A stretch of DNA of 64,000 bases from Emmonsiellopsis sp. PD_33 (taxonomy: Eukaryota; Ascomycota; Eurotiomycetes; Onygenales; Ajellomycetaceae): contig JANTQF010000033.1 of NCBI GenBank assembly GCA_032988165.1, positions 124,001-188,000 of the forward strand, read 5' to 3'. Below the pieces are notes generated by a model. It was not told where the DNA came from and did not search any database. It saw only the letters and a list, made by a program, of their open reading frames with translations. Below, one piece after another: positions 35,785 through 46,947 of this stretch. A program made the translations under genes and the position numbers. Positions within the stretch are counted from its first letter, which is position 1. Each line of letters begins with the position of its first letter.

Positions 35785-37656
35785 ATGGCATCAATCGAGA
35801 AGGATGTGCCAGATGCCTCACATCTTGAGCAGCCCGTCAAATCAGTAATGGATGCGGAAGGCAAACTCCAAACCGTTGCTGGTCGAGGCAATGTGGCGAC
35901 CGATCAGTGAGTCCTCCGCATTCTACACCCTTATCTGTTCTGCATCTTGTATTGACTCTTCCCAGACATGGAAATCCTCTCGCCTCCTTCGACCCCGTCG
36001 CTGTGAGGAAGCTCCGCTGGAAGCTCGATCTCTACACCGTCCCGACCGTTTCGTTCCTCTACCTCTTCTGCTTCATTGATCGTGCCAACATTGGTAAGCA
36101 ACCCACTCCAAACAGCTTTGTGCTTTTTCCCCCAAGGACGTATTCCTGCTTTTCCCTGGCCGCCTATCTGACCGAATCTCGCAGGTAACGCCAAGATTTC
36201 CGGGATGGAAAAGGACCTCAAACTCGAAGGCTTTGACTACAACATCGTCCTCTCTGTCTTCTATATATCGTACATTATATTTGAGATCCCCGCTACCATT
36301 TGTTGCAAGTGGATAGGTCCTGGGTGGTTTCTACCGGCCACTTGCCTTGCCTTCGGCATCGTCTCCATTGCGACGGCATTCGTTGAAACCAAAGCTGCCA
36401 TCTGTGGAGTTCGGTTCCTCCTCGGTATATTTGAAGCTGGGATGCTGCCCGGTATTGCATATTATCTGTCAAGATGGTACCAGCGTTCAGAGCTCACTTT
36501 TCGCCTCTCGCTGTATATGGTCATGGCGCCCCTTGCCGGTGCCTTTGGGGGTCTCCTAGCTTCAGCCATCCTAACCCTTGATCACTTTGGGTCACTTAAG
36601 GAATGGCGTATGATCTTTGCACTCGAGGGCATCATCACTATTGGCCTGGCCCTCATCGGCTTCTTCACACTAACCGATCGCCCCGAAACCGCACGCTGGC
36701 TCACTGAAGAAGAGAAAGAACTGTGCATCGCCCGCGTTAAGTCTGAGCGTATTAGTACAACTGAAGTGTTAGACACGATGGACCGTACAAAGCTCTGGCG
36801 TGGTATGACGAATCCGGTGACATTGGAGATTGCTGTCATCTTCCTGCTCAACAACATCACGGTCCAGGGACTCGCGTTCTTCCTGCCCACGATTGTGAGG
36901 AGTATCTATCCGGAATTCTCCGTCGTGCAGCAGCAACTTTACAGTGTGCCGCCGTATGCTGTAGGCGCAGTTTTCGTACTGGGATTCCCCGCCCTGAGTT
37001 GGTATCTTGATCGAAGACAGGTGTTAATCGCCCTGAGTGCACCATGTATGTATCACCCGACATCTTGTCGTGTCTTGACGCTCTCAACCAAAGTCCCGTT
37101 TGGCGGTTCTTACTTGCTAACACCTTTTATAGTGGTCATGGTCGGATACATTATGTTCCTGGCGTCGCGTGTCGCCGTGGTTCGATACGCCGCAACGTTT
37201 CTCATTGCTAGCTCAACTATGGTCCTGGGCCCCATGTCTAATTCGCAAATCAGCGCCAACGTTGTCAGCGATACGGCCCGTAGTAGTGCGATCGGCCTAA
37301 ACGTATGTCACTCCCCTCTCCTTGTTGTCTACTTTTCCTCCTCCCCCACCCCTTTCCGCCTCATCTTCTAGGATCGCATGCTTACACACCAAAAGGTCAT
37401 GATGGGCAACATCGGCGGCCTCATCTCGACATGGAGTTTCATCGTTTGGGACGCCCCCGATTACCACATTGGAAACGGCCTCAACCTTGCCACGTCGAGC
37501 CTGATCCTGATAATTGCCACTCTCGCCTGGTTCTGGATGAAGGCGGACAACAAAAGACGAGATGGAAGGAATGTCGAGGAGGAACTGGCGGGGTTGAGCC
37601 AGAAGGAGATTGCCGATCTGGACTGGAAGCATCCTGGCTTCCGGTGGCGGACGTAG
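35785..37656 (+). CDS. MFS transporter, anion:cation symporter (Dal5/Tna1-like) family
   Basis: Twelve-TM plasma-membrane importer of organic anions such as allantoate, nicotinate or similar acids (family knowledge; substrate not determined). Exons: 35785-35906, 35966-36093, 36185-37045, 37133-37302, 37396-37656; 513 aa. Start context ccATGgca. Recognisable blocks: FDPVAVRKLRWKLDLYTVPT, FLYLFCFIDRANIGNAKISG (joined at 36093/36185), GFDYNIVLSVFYISYIIFE, GVRFLLGIFEAGMLPGIAYY, LSRWYQRSELTFR (loop motif), EGIITIGLALIGFFTLTDRP, SAIGLNVMMGNIGGLIST (joined at 37302/37396) and WDAPDYHIGNGLNLATSS. The last acceptor at 37395 was chosen over one at 37372 because it restores the conserved NVMMGN. Its neighbour is the P450; a shared pathway is possible but unproven. 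Confidence 0.93.
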
Positions 37657-38553
37657 TGTATGAATTGAGTTGTTGGTGGGGGAGCTCCGCATCACACATT
37701 TATTCCCCCCCGTGGTCACCGAACTCCACAGGTTTTAGTGGACCGCCAGATAGTATTCTCTCTCATATAGGAATTGTGATTGATTGTAATAGAGCTAACC
37801 AGTCTCTCTCCGTGTATGTGCCAAGAACCTTGGAAAGGACGGAGGATTAAGGTTTGCCCCTTATCCATAAATGGAATCAGGGCAATGTAATCATGTGACC
37901 AGAGCAGGTAAGTTAACTCGGAGTTTCGGGGAAATATTCACCCGACGTCCATGGCAAGCAGCATCAACATCATCAACAGCCTTCCCTGGTCATGTTGTTT
38001 TGATATCGTCCGCCACCGGGCGAAATCATCCAACGACAATTGCAGCCCGGCTACGGAGGCGCCGGATATTGCACCGCATTCCGCAGGGATGTCGTTGCGC
38101 ATTCGACCTTGCGGTCTTCTCTAGCCTCCAACAACCGGACTATACAATACATCATGATGTTGCGAGCTGTAGATCAACCGGTAGGCTCCAGAATGGGCAT
38201 ATTTGGAGAAACCAAAACGATCGGCTTTTGGCGCCATCATCTTTATCTAAGCTCTCTTTGACCACTGCCCGTCTTATCACCAATAGAAACTCCATCGACG
38301 GCAGCATAAGACCCTCCCCTGAATACTCAAATTTTGACTGAAACCGTCAGGCATGCGAGCGAAGAAAAAGAAGTTACGGATTAATTAACTTCCCATCATA
38401 CACATACACACATACACACATACAACAAACGCAAAGTAAAGACAAAAAAGTAGATAAAATTCTAAACCCATCGTTCGCATCGCGGCATAAATATCAATCA
38501 ATTACACACGTACACACAAACTAGAAAAAACCCGCCAAACCCTACACCCCGCC
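37657..38553. other. Convergent 3' intergenic region
   Basis: Lies between the MFS and Nma111 gene ends. It includes an ACACAT-type microsatellite (38398-38424). No gene seen. Confidence 0.55.
38398..38424. repeat. CA-rich microsatellite
   Basis: Repeated cacata/acacat units just beyond the 3' end of the nma111 homologue; a simple-sequence tract likely to vary in length. Confidence 0.7.
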
Positions 38554-41500
38554 TCATTCATCTGGCTCCACATCACTCATCCCCTCATCACGACCCTCAT
38601 CCATCGCGTCCGCGTTCAAGTTACTCGTATCGGACTTCCGCCGCTCCTTATCGTGCGAAATCGTCCGCCAGCCCTCGGGCGCAGCGGGATCCTTGACGTA
38701 TTCTGACATGGGGAACTAATCGCAAGCAAACAGGCAAAGTTAGCAAGAAAGTGCCGTTGCTAGTGTGCTGGATGGGTGCGTGGGTTACTTACGTAATGGT
38801 CATTCTTCTTCATGGTGACGACCCATGGCACATTGTCGAAAGTGACAGCGCGGATACGGAAGTATGTGTTGTTGGCGATTTTGTTTACTTGCTTGATGAA
38901 TGAGTCGAGGTCGGGAGTTTTGACGCCGTTGACGGCCGTGATGAAGTTTGTAGGCGAGAGGCCGTATTGGTAGGCGGGGGAGCCGCGGGACTGTTTGTGG
39001 TATATTAGTATATATAACTCTTCGAATGTGTGTTTTGGGGGGGGGAAGGGGAGATACATACCCGGGCGCTAACATATACTTCACTATGGAGTTTAGAGAT
39101 CTGTTGTCGGACGGCATGATGCGGCTTTTGCAAGACAGCGCCACAGAAAATCACAGCGCGATCCGTCTCCAGATCCTCCGTTGGCACCGTCTTAATCTTG
39201 ATCTTCATCTCTTCCCCGTTCCGGACAATCAGCGCATCGAGCGTCTCATGGTGATACATGATATCAAACTCCGAGACGCGCGTGATGAGCTTATCATTCA
39301 GCGTGAGAATGATATCGCCCTCTTCCAACTGCCTTGTATCCTCCGACAACGGCGACGCACAGTCCACCTTGCGCACCATGAACAGTTCGTGGCGCGTGGG
39401 GTTGGCAATGGCGACCTTCTCGATCCACTCCTCGGACACGCCCATGATGCGCGCCTGGCTCATTTGGATTACGTAGGATTCCATATCCATGATCCGGAGC
39501 GTGGGGAGGGTGCCGTTTTGGATCTGGTTAATGATGGGGAGGAGGGATGGGGTCGCGAGACCGAGATGGTACTCTACGTCCTTGTGCGAGCTGGCGGTGC
39601 GTTCGCCAAGGTAGTTTAGCCAGAGGGCCTGGACGACGCCGTCTTCGCCGACGAGCACGCCGTTGGAGCACTGGCTGCTTAGGCCAGTGTCCACGGTGAT
39701 GGCGTCGAGGTTGAGGGCGCGGTATCGAGGCGCGGCGGCGTTGGGGGGAATAGCAACCGTGGTGATATCGGTGACGGCGGTTTTGGCCACGACGATGCGG
39801 AAGTTCTGGTTGAAGCCGACAAAGATGGTGTCCGCGCCTTGCTTGATGAAGTCGGTGCTGAGCTGTGCCGTTTTTACTGGTGCCTTGACGAGGCTGGGGT
39901 CGTATTGGATGATAGTGTAATTTTGAAGCGGGTGTAGGAAGACAACTTTTGCGCTGACGATGATCGAATCGGCTACGGTGATGTTTATATCGCATAGATC
40001 GAACGGCACGATGGCTCTGGAAACGAGGACGAGACCTTTCTCGGCATCGACGACTAGACCGAACCCGGCTTTTCTCGCCTGTGGATATCCATCAAGCTTA
40101 ACGGGCATCGTGCAGGAGACGCGGACAAAGCTGCGGACAATAGCAGCCGCCGCAGGGTGGTTGACGCTGTCTAGTTGGATAAAGTCTGCTTTCCGTGGGA
40201 TGGGTGGTTCTGCGGGGATTGGTTCCCCGATGTTTGAAAAGTCCCACAGACCGGTCTCGTCGTTTCGCACGGCGAGTCTTATGTGGGGATGCCAATGGCG
40301 GTCTATATGCACAATACTGGTACCTCTCGTATGCAAATCTCGAATATGTTTATATGTAAGAGCGACTCTTGATCGATCTAAAGAATATATGTTAGCAAAA
40401 ATACAATCAAAACACTGGCAAGAAGAAACCCACCTGGAATAGTCTTCATAACCTCGATAAATTCTTGCAAATTTTTCGTTGGCCGTTTATCCACCGTATC
40501 TATTATCCAGCCAGAAAATGTATTTTCAAGCTTAAAAGAGCCAGCCGCCTCGCAGACGTAAACACCCTTGCACGCAATAGCGTACAGTCTGGCCTGTTGA
40601 TAGGAGAGATCATGGAATATGGCACCAGCAACGCTAACATAGCGATCAGGGGTGATCGCATGCAGATCTCCAACCGTGCACGAGACTTCCAGGTCCTCGC
40701 CACCCCGCTGCACCAACAGCTTCACATCCTGGCCGACGCTCGAATCCAAAATATCATCCAACCGAACGAACTGGGTGAGAAGTTCACCATTGACCTTAAT
40801 CAACACATCTCCTTCCTGAAGTTGGCCATCGCCAGGCCCCTCGGGTAGCACAATTTCCGCAACCAGCATGCCGGTCTCCTTTGGCGCAGCTTTCCGGACC
40901 GCAGCCTCCCACTCGGGAGATAAACCTAGACGACGACACTCGTCGAATGGCTTTATGATCCACTGCGTCTGGATCGTGCCTCGGGTGACAGGCTCGCCCT
41001 TGCGAATACACTCCAGCGCGCGTAGGGGTCGGTCAAGAGGCAAAAAGTAATCTGTAGCAGCACCATCCGCGCGCCCACCGGCCTGCAAGGCAATTGCATG
41101 TCCGTCTACGTTAACAACGGGACTCCCAGAACTTCCACCGCTGGCTGCAGCGGCTGCTTGAATATAGTTGGTATTGAAATCGCTGTATCCTTCGCCGTAC
41201 TCAGGGGCGTTCCGGTCCAAACGACTGATGACACCGGACAAAATACTCAATTTTTCACCGGCATCGTTACCAACAACTCTAATTTCCACACCAACTTTCG
41301 CAGAATCCGGCGTGAGCTTCAGTTCGGTGAGGGGCATGTATTTGATAGCGGCGGGGTCGAATTTTAGAATACCAAAATCGTGAACGGGATCTCGATACAC
41401 AGGTCGGACGTCACACTACATATAAAGAAAACCGCATTAGCATGAAGATCTCGCCGGATAGAGAAGGGTAAAGAGGAATAAAACCAACCTCTTCATGATT

Positions 41501-41905
41501 GTCAAAAATACAATACCCCCAAAACGGGCCCGCGCAAACAACATGTCGATTCGTCAAAATATAGCCCCGTTCCGCATCAACCACAAACCCCGTCGCCTGA
41601 CTGGACATGGACAGATCCGTATCAAACGACGCGGTCTGACAGAAATGGATGGACACCACGCTCTTGACTACCGTCTCGATGGTTGCTTGCCATTCTGGCG
41701 AGTCTGTCTGCGTGGCGGGGGCGAGGGGGAGCATGTGGGCAAGGTCATCTTCGTCCCCGTTGTCGAGCACGTACATGGGCTCATCGCCAGGGGTGCCGTC
41801 ACCGGAGGTTAGGGGTTCGGGCGAGGGGTCGGCGCGGAGGTGCTTGGCGGAGCGGAGGGAGATGGGGCCGTTGCTGTGCTTGCGCTTTGCGGAACTCATT
41901 TCCAT
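38554..41905 (-). CDS. nma111: Pro-apoptotic HtrA-type serine protease Nma111
   Basis: Nuclear HtrA-family protease linked in yeast to apoptosis-like death and lipid balance. Exons on the minus strand: 41905-41489, 41415-40434, 40377-39062, 38990-38793, 38715-38554; 1024 aa, the normal length. The protein is a duplicated protease-PDZ array. The catalytic triad is in the first half: His in ILTNRHVVCAG (residue 121), Asp in RDPVHDFGILKFD (152) and Ser in SGGSSGSPVVNVDG (235). PDZ-type segments follow (LLVAEIVLPEGPGDGQLQEG; QLEEGDIILTLNDKLITRVS). The second protease-like half lacks an evident Ser motif (SSQCSNGVLVGEDG), as in the family. Acidic nuclear-type tail MDEGRDEGMSDVEPDE. The start at 41905 has a good context and is family-like, but the frame stays open to an ATG at 42277. 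Confidence 0.94.
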
Positions 41906-43374
41906 GGTTTTTTGGAGGGGGTTGGAGGTGGAGGAGAAGGGCGCTAGGTGCTGGAGGATATTGAAATGGTGGTTGCGTAGGGTGTGGAGGATGGGTTTTG
42001 TAGTATGAGTGGCGGAGGTAGAAGTGAGGGTTTGATTCCGGACGTGTTGGCGTGGAGGAAGGGGGTTTCCGCGGTTGGAAAAATGTAAACGCAAAGACGA
42101 TGCAGATGCAGAGGAAGAGAAAGAAACAGTCTGTCGAGGATACAGGGCAGACCTGGGAAGCGAACGAGGCTGGCAGAGAATGCGGCTCAAGGCACAGGAT
42201 GTCGAGGCGACAAGAATGGCCGCAGCAGCTGGATTGGGGTTGGCCCTTTTCAGTGCAGGCGGGACGGCTCCAAACATCCACTACCGGGTGTGAGCAAACA
42301 GGGCGGCAAAGTCCAATGGCCGTGTCTGCTGCGTGAGGGCGTGAGGTGTTTGGCTGCGAGCGGAGGTTGTCGTCGTCGCCGCAGTTTGATGGAGGAGAAC
42401 TTTCAGATGGGAAGTCCGCGTGTACGGCCTGGTATTCAGCCACGTAATTCTGGGTCTTGGCCAACCAGGGAGCGTTTTATGTCGATAAATACCGTATGGA
42501 ATAAACAACACGGTATCGTTGACATCACGTGATTCGAGATTTTCATCCAGTTCCAACGACAGCAAGGTGATATTAAGACAATGAATGTTTACAGACACTA
42601 AAGCGGTAATGAAGGGGCATCTTCTGGGGATAACATATATAGGATACATGAACTTGTCTATTTCTCCCAAAATATTCTCTCAATGGTCCTTGCCACCCAT
42701 GGCATCAAGCTCCTTCACCCACTGCCAACCCCCGAACCACATGTAATGTAGATTCCAGATCATCTTATATGATCAGGTCCATATTCGACAACTGTAGGAG
42801 GATATGCCACTGACGGCCGAAGGGTTGAAACGAAGGACTAACAAGCAAACGAAACCAAACACAAACTATATAAACAAGGAATCGACAGGGCCGCAGGAAG
42901 TAGGGTATATGTCACTTTATAATATTAATAGGAGGTGTTAACCAAATTTGTGCTTCCAAGTCGCGTGGACTGAGCACGGACAGTTCCGACTCGCGCTCCA
43001 GGGGCGAATGTCTTTCCTGTATTGGGTAGCGCGCTCATTCGGAGCCAGGCTAAAAGAAATGGGTGTCCCCGTTTGGCGGGCGGTCTCCGTCTCGCGGAGC
43101 TGACTTTGGAGGTGTGTTGGAACGGTTACCCGGCAACTTGTTCCACACTTCATGTTGGGGACCAATAGGATTGGGTTTGTATATACGGAGCTGGTCGCAT
43201 CGCTCCTCACATACAATAGGGAAGCCTCAGTAGGGTCAATCAGGAGGCGTCCTACTGGTAGGTCCCGGGACCGCGATATGGTCGCGAAAAACGTGTTGCT
43301 CCGGCGGGTAGATTAGAGCTCAGGGTGGACCGAAATATGGCACAAAAGTTGCCATATCTTCAACCTGTGACTCC
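41906..43374. other. Intergenic region upstream of nma111
   Basis: 41906-42277 is an in-frame open extension of nma111 (pyrimidine-rich on the minus strand), either leader or an alternative N-terminus. 42280-43374 is promoter plus the 3' flank of the SSXT gene. Short frames without family signal. Confidence 0.55.
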
Positions 43375-44722
43375 TCACCCAGCAGTTTCCGTCGTCGATG
43401 TAGGGGCTGGCCCACCGTTGCCTTGAGGCGAGTGTAGCTGGGCCTGTGCCTGGGCCTGCCGTTGTTGCTGCAGCTGTTGCAGCTGTTGTTGCTGAGGAGT
43501 CGAAGGTCCGCCTTGTTTGGGCGCCCCAGGGAATAGCTCGTTCAGTTTCGCATACAGCTCAGTGACGGCAGCGACGTTTGGTGGTGGGGTCATGATGGCG
43601 GGAGCCTGTGGGGCCGTAGCACCGGCTTTCTTCGCCCTGTCTGCTACGGTTGCAAGGTACGCCAGATTTGCCTGTAGCCGGCGCATGCAGTCAATGTATT
43701 CAAGGCTAGGTTTGCTAGCAGGCCCCGGCGCGTTCTGGGTCTGTGATCCGGCAAAATCGGTAGTGGAGGTGGGAGAGGCGGTGCTGTTCTCTTTGATAGG
43801 CGACGCCTGTTGGGATGCCGGTTGATTGCCTGCCTTTCCGGCCGCTTGAAGGTTCACCACTTCCTGCAACAGAGCTGAATTGATGTCAAGTAGTATAGAC
43901 ACGCGAGCCTTTTCACGTGCAGTTTGTTGAGGGCTGAGGGCATTAACAGGCGACTGTGATTGCGGTTGCTGCTGGTTGCTTGCCTGAGAGGGCCGTGGCG
44001 GGGTCGAAAAGAGCGAGTTTGCCGCTGTCATGGTAGACATTGTCTGCGGTTGGCTCTGCGGTAGGGCAGAAATAGTCCGAGAGGACGGTGACTGGGGGAG
44101 GGATTGCTGCCCTACGGTAGTGGGGATGGACTGCAGGTACGGAGGGTTCGAGAAATTGGAGGGATGAGGGCCTGTGACGAACGACAGAATAGAGGATGGT
44201 CAGTTATAAGGAAGGAGGACGATTAAATATCTTGATACGGGCCACAAATTGGGAGGAGAACAGGATTTGGGTTAAAATGGGACACATGGCCGAAGATCAC
44301 GACCAGACACAAGCGAGCGGGGGGCACAGATCGGCCAAGCCCAAAGCAGGAACGGAGGGATTCAATCCCAAACGAAACCAAAAGCCAAATTAAAGCCCTG
44401 CGGGGGCGGGGAGGGATGCGAACGTACCAGGACCAACGGCCAGACCAGACGAATGCTGGGGGAGACCAGGGGACATCATCATAGCTGAACCTGCGCCGGC
44501 ACCAGCATGCAGTGGAACGGGCCCGAAGCCATGCTGTACAGGCTGGTGGATGATCTGTGGCGCTCTGGTCTGAGGAGGAAAGACATTGGGGGTCTGATAG
44601 TAGGGCATTGGCTGGGCCTGAGCCTGAGTCTGCTGTGGATGCTGCATCGGATAGCCTGTGGGTGCGACAGCGGCCATCGGATGCTGTTGCAGCGCCGGAT
44701 AGGAGGATGGGGGTTGATTCAT
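43375..44722 (-). CDS. SSXT (SS18-like) domain protein, probable SWI/SNF-associated subunit
   Basis: Exons on the minus strand: 44722-44428 and 44171-43375; 363 aa. The N-terminal 180 residues are a Pro/Gln/Met/Tyr-rich low-complexity region (QQTQAQAQPMPYYQTPNVFP). The middle carries the hallmark of the SSXT/SS18 N-terminal domain: ARVSILLDINSALLQEVVNL, then, after a Ser/Pro-rich insert of about 45 residues, LEYIDCMRRLQANLAYLATV ADRAKK. In animals the same pattern (a leucine helix, a short linker, then LHxNLVYLATIAD) anchors SS18 to BAF complexes. Here an insert separates the two helices. A Gln-rich tail (QQQQLQQLQQQRQAQAQAQ) follows. The chromatin role is inferred from the domain only. The splice junction rebuilds VGP-GPHPSNF. 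Confidence 0.82.
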
Positions 44723-46947
44723 GGCTGGGGCGGGCCAGTCCAGAATTACAGACAGCAGGGCTCACGAGACCGGCACGGCCAGACAGCGGGTATAGACGGG
44801 TCTTAAGCGCAAACAGCAGCAGTCAGCATCAGGATCCGGGTTGGAGCAGAGCCTGGGAGTCTGGAGAGCGAGGCGGTGGTGGGAGGGAGACGCCAGGCTG
44901 GCTGCTGCGTGTGGAGTGGCTCCTGGATCGGGGCAGCGTGCGACACAGGCTGGGGGCTAGTGGGCGCTACGGCAGATGGCGCCAGTCAGCAGGCCGCACA
45001 ATGACGCTGGCGACGGGGATGCGGGTGGCGGGCGGGTTGTCTAGTTCGAGATGCGAGATGCGAGATGTCAAGCTGTTTCTTCGCGATGTTCAAGCTCGAC
45101 GTTCGAGAATTTCGTGCCGGCCGTACCGTGCCGTCATAGATTACAGTCCCGTGATCGGGCGGCGGCTGGCTGCTGCTCTATTGGCTGCCACTGCTGAGTA
45201 ATCGTCTCTTCCAGCCTAGCCGTATCCATTGGCCCGTCACGTATTTACGGCATCAACCTCCATCAAACCAGCCTCAACTGCTTGTAAATATACAAATATC
45301 GACACATTCTCAACTGTCTCCAGCTCCCCTCAACCCGCTCATCCTCGTCCCCGGTATTACCTGCATGGCTCTCTCTCCCCCGCCTCTCATTTGCCCAACA
45401 TGCCGGTTTTATGGACCCCTCTCCCTGGATCATCCCTCCCCGCTAATGCCGCCGTTACACTTGGGCCGCAGTAGTGGATGTCCACGTTTCTTGGAATTCC
45501 AGGGAGCAGATGGACGATGGCTTGCTCTGGAGTCTGGACGTCTTGGACAGCCCGGGTTGCACTGAGAACCGCTGTTTGTCCGAAAAGAAGCCGGGATGGT
45601 TATATCAGGGTGATCATATCATCGATGAACCAGCATGGATCTATGAGCCACGATGCGAACTGGCCTCCTCTAGGCTCTTGGGCTCTCCGCTTGCGACAGA
45701 GATACTATCTTCCAAGTTTCCGATCAATGCCCAACGGCAGAAGAGACATGCCTTGGGGATTTTTTATTGCTCTGACACTGATAACACTGCATAGACAGTT
45801 GAATGACCTATTTCTACCTCCTTTACTCTCAATTACTTCAACTTAATCCAGATTCTTCTCCATAATAACCCATTAACATAGTGCCTTTATTATTCTTGGC
45901 TACTGCATATTCTCTTTCCACTATTCCTCCCATCTTCCCATTACCATCGCATTCCCCAATAATAGACGCATTTTTATCTACCCTAGATCTCCCCTCATCA
46001 CAACCACACCAATATCTCTCCTATCCCCTCCCAAAATACCCAAACCAGCCCTCCCTCACTCACACCTCCTCGGTTCTTAACTAGCTGGAATATCCAGTCC
46101 CCTGACGCATCAGTACAGACATACTACATACCACTGCGCGCTTAAACGCCTGGTTCTCCCCATGCCACGCATGCATGCATACCGCAGTCATTGGTATACA
46201 AAAGCATGTTTTCACGCATGTTTATGATCAAACCCGTGTCGGGATGTTGCCCCGTCGGTAGTTGGTTGGGTCTGCTCGGATATTTTATGATCATGATTGG
46301 AAGCATGATCTATGTTTATTCATTCCACGGAAGGAGAATGTGGAAGAATTGATGTATTACATCTAACGGTGTCGGGTGTCGATGTTCACAAAAGCAATCT
46401 TCGCCCCATGGATGACGCTCTTTGGAGCAGTTCTCGATATGTATGGCGTATGAGCCTTGGTTTGATACTGGGTAGAAGAACGAAAGGAAATTTTGATGAA
46501 CCTCCGGTATATTCCTAGGAAAGAGGAGGGTGGGGAGCTCTGAAAATACGGATTAACGCAACATATAGCACCGGCTGAAGATATATATTATGAAGGATAA
46601 GCTTGGGGAGTTCAAATAGGGGCGGCCGATGCCAGATAGCTCATGTGGAGAGCAGCGGGATGAATATATGGCATTTGCGTCTATAAAACTCAAGTGTGAG
46701 TTTTGGTTCCTAATTTTGGAAGAGATTTCTATGCCCTATTATTTCCAGGCTCGAGGGCGGTGTGTTTCGGCGACTCAATATTCAATTCCTAACACATGTT
46801 CAAAGCAGAAATTATGTCAATGCAAACTGCTACATAATTCCATTGTCAGCATTACGTATGTACAGCTAATCTATGATTTGGTTCCGGGGACATAGCTGTC
46901 AATTGCCCGACCCTCTTACTCACAACAAGAGCTATATGCCATTCTTA
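44723..46947. other. Long spacer upstream of the SSXT gene
   Basis: 2.2 kb between the SSXT start and the 3' end of the next minus-strand gene. 45230-46090 is pyrimidine-rich on the plus strand with short frames that look compositional; 46100-46947 is AT-rich. No gene supported. Confidence 0.5.

Noticed and set aside
41799..42464. 221-codon minus-strand frame overlapping the nma111 start
   Set aside because: Different frame from nma111; a by-product of the pyrimidine-rich leader.
44557..45201. 214-codon plus-strand frame opposite the SSXT first exon
   Set aside because: Mostly antisense of the SSXT first exon and its GC-rich promoter; Gly/Arg/Trp-rich shadow.
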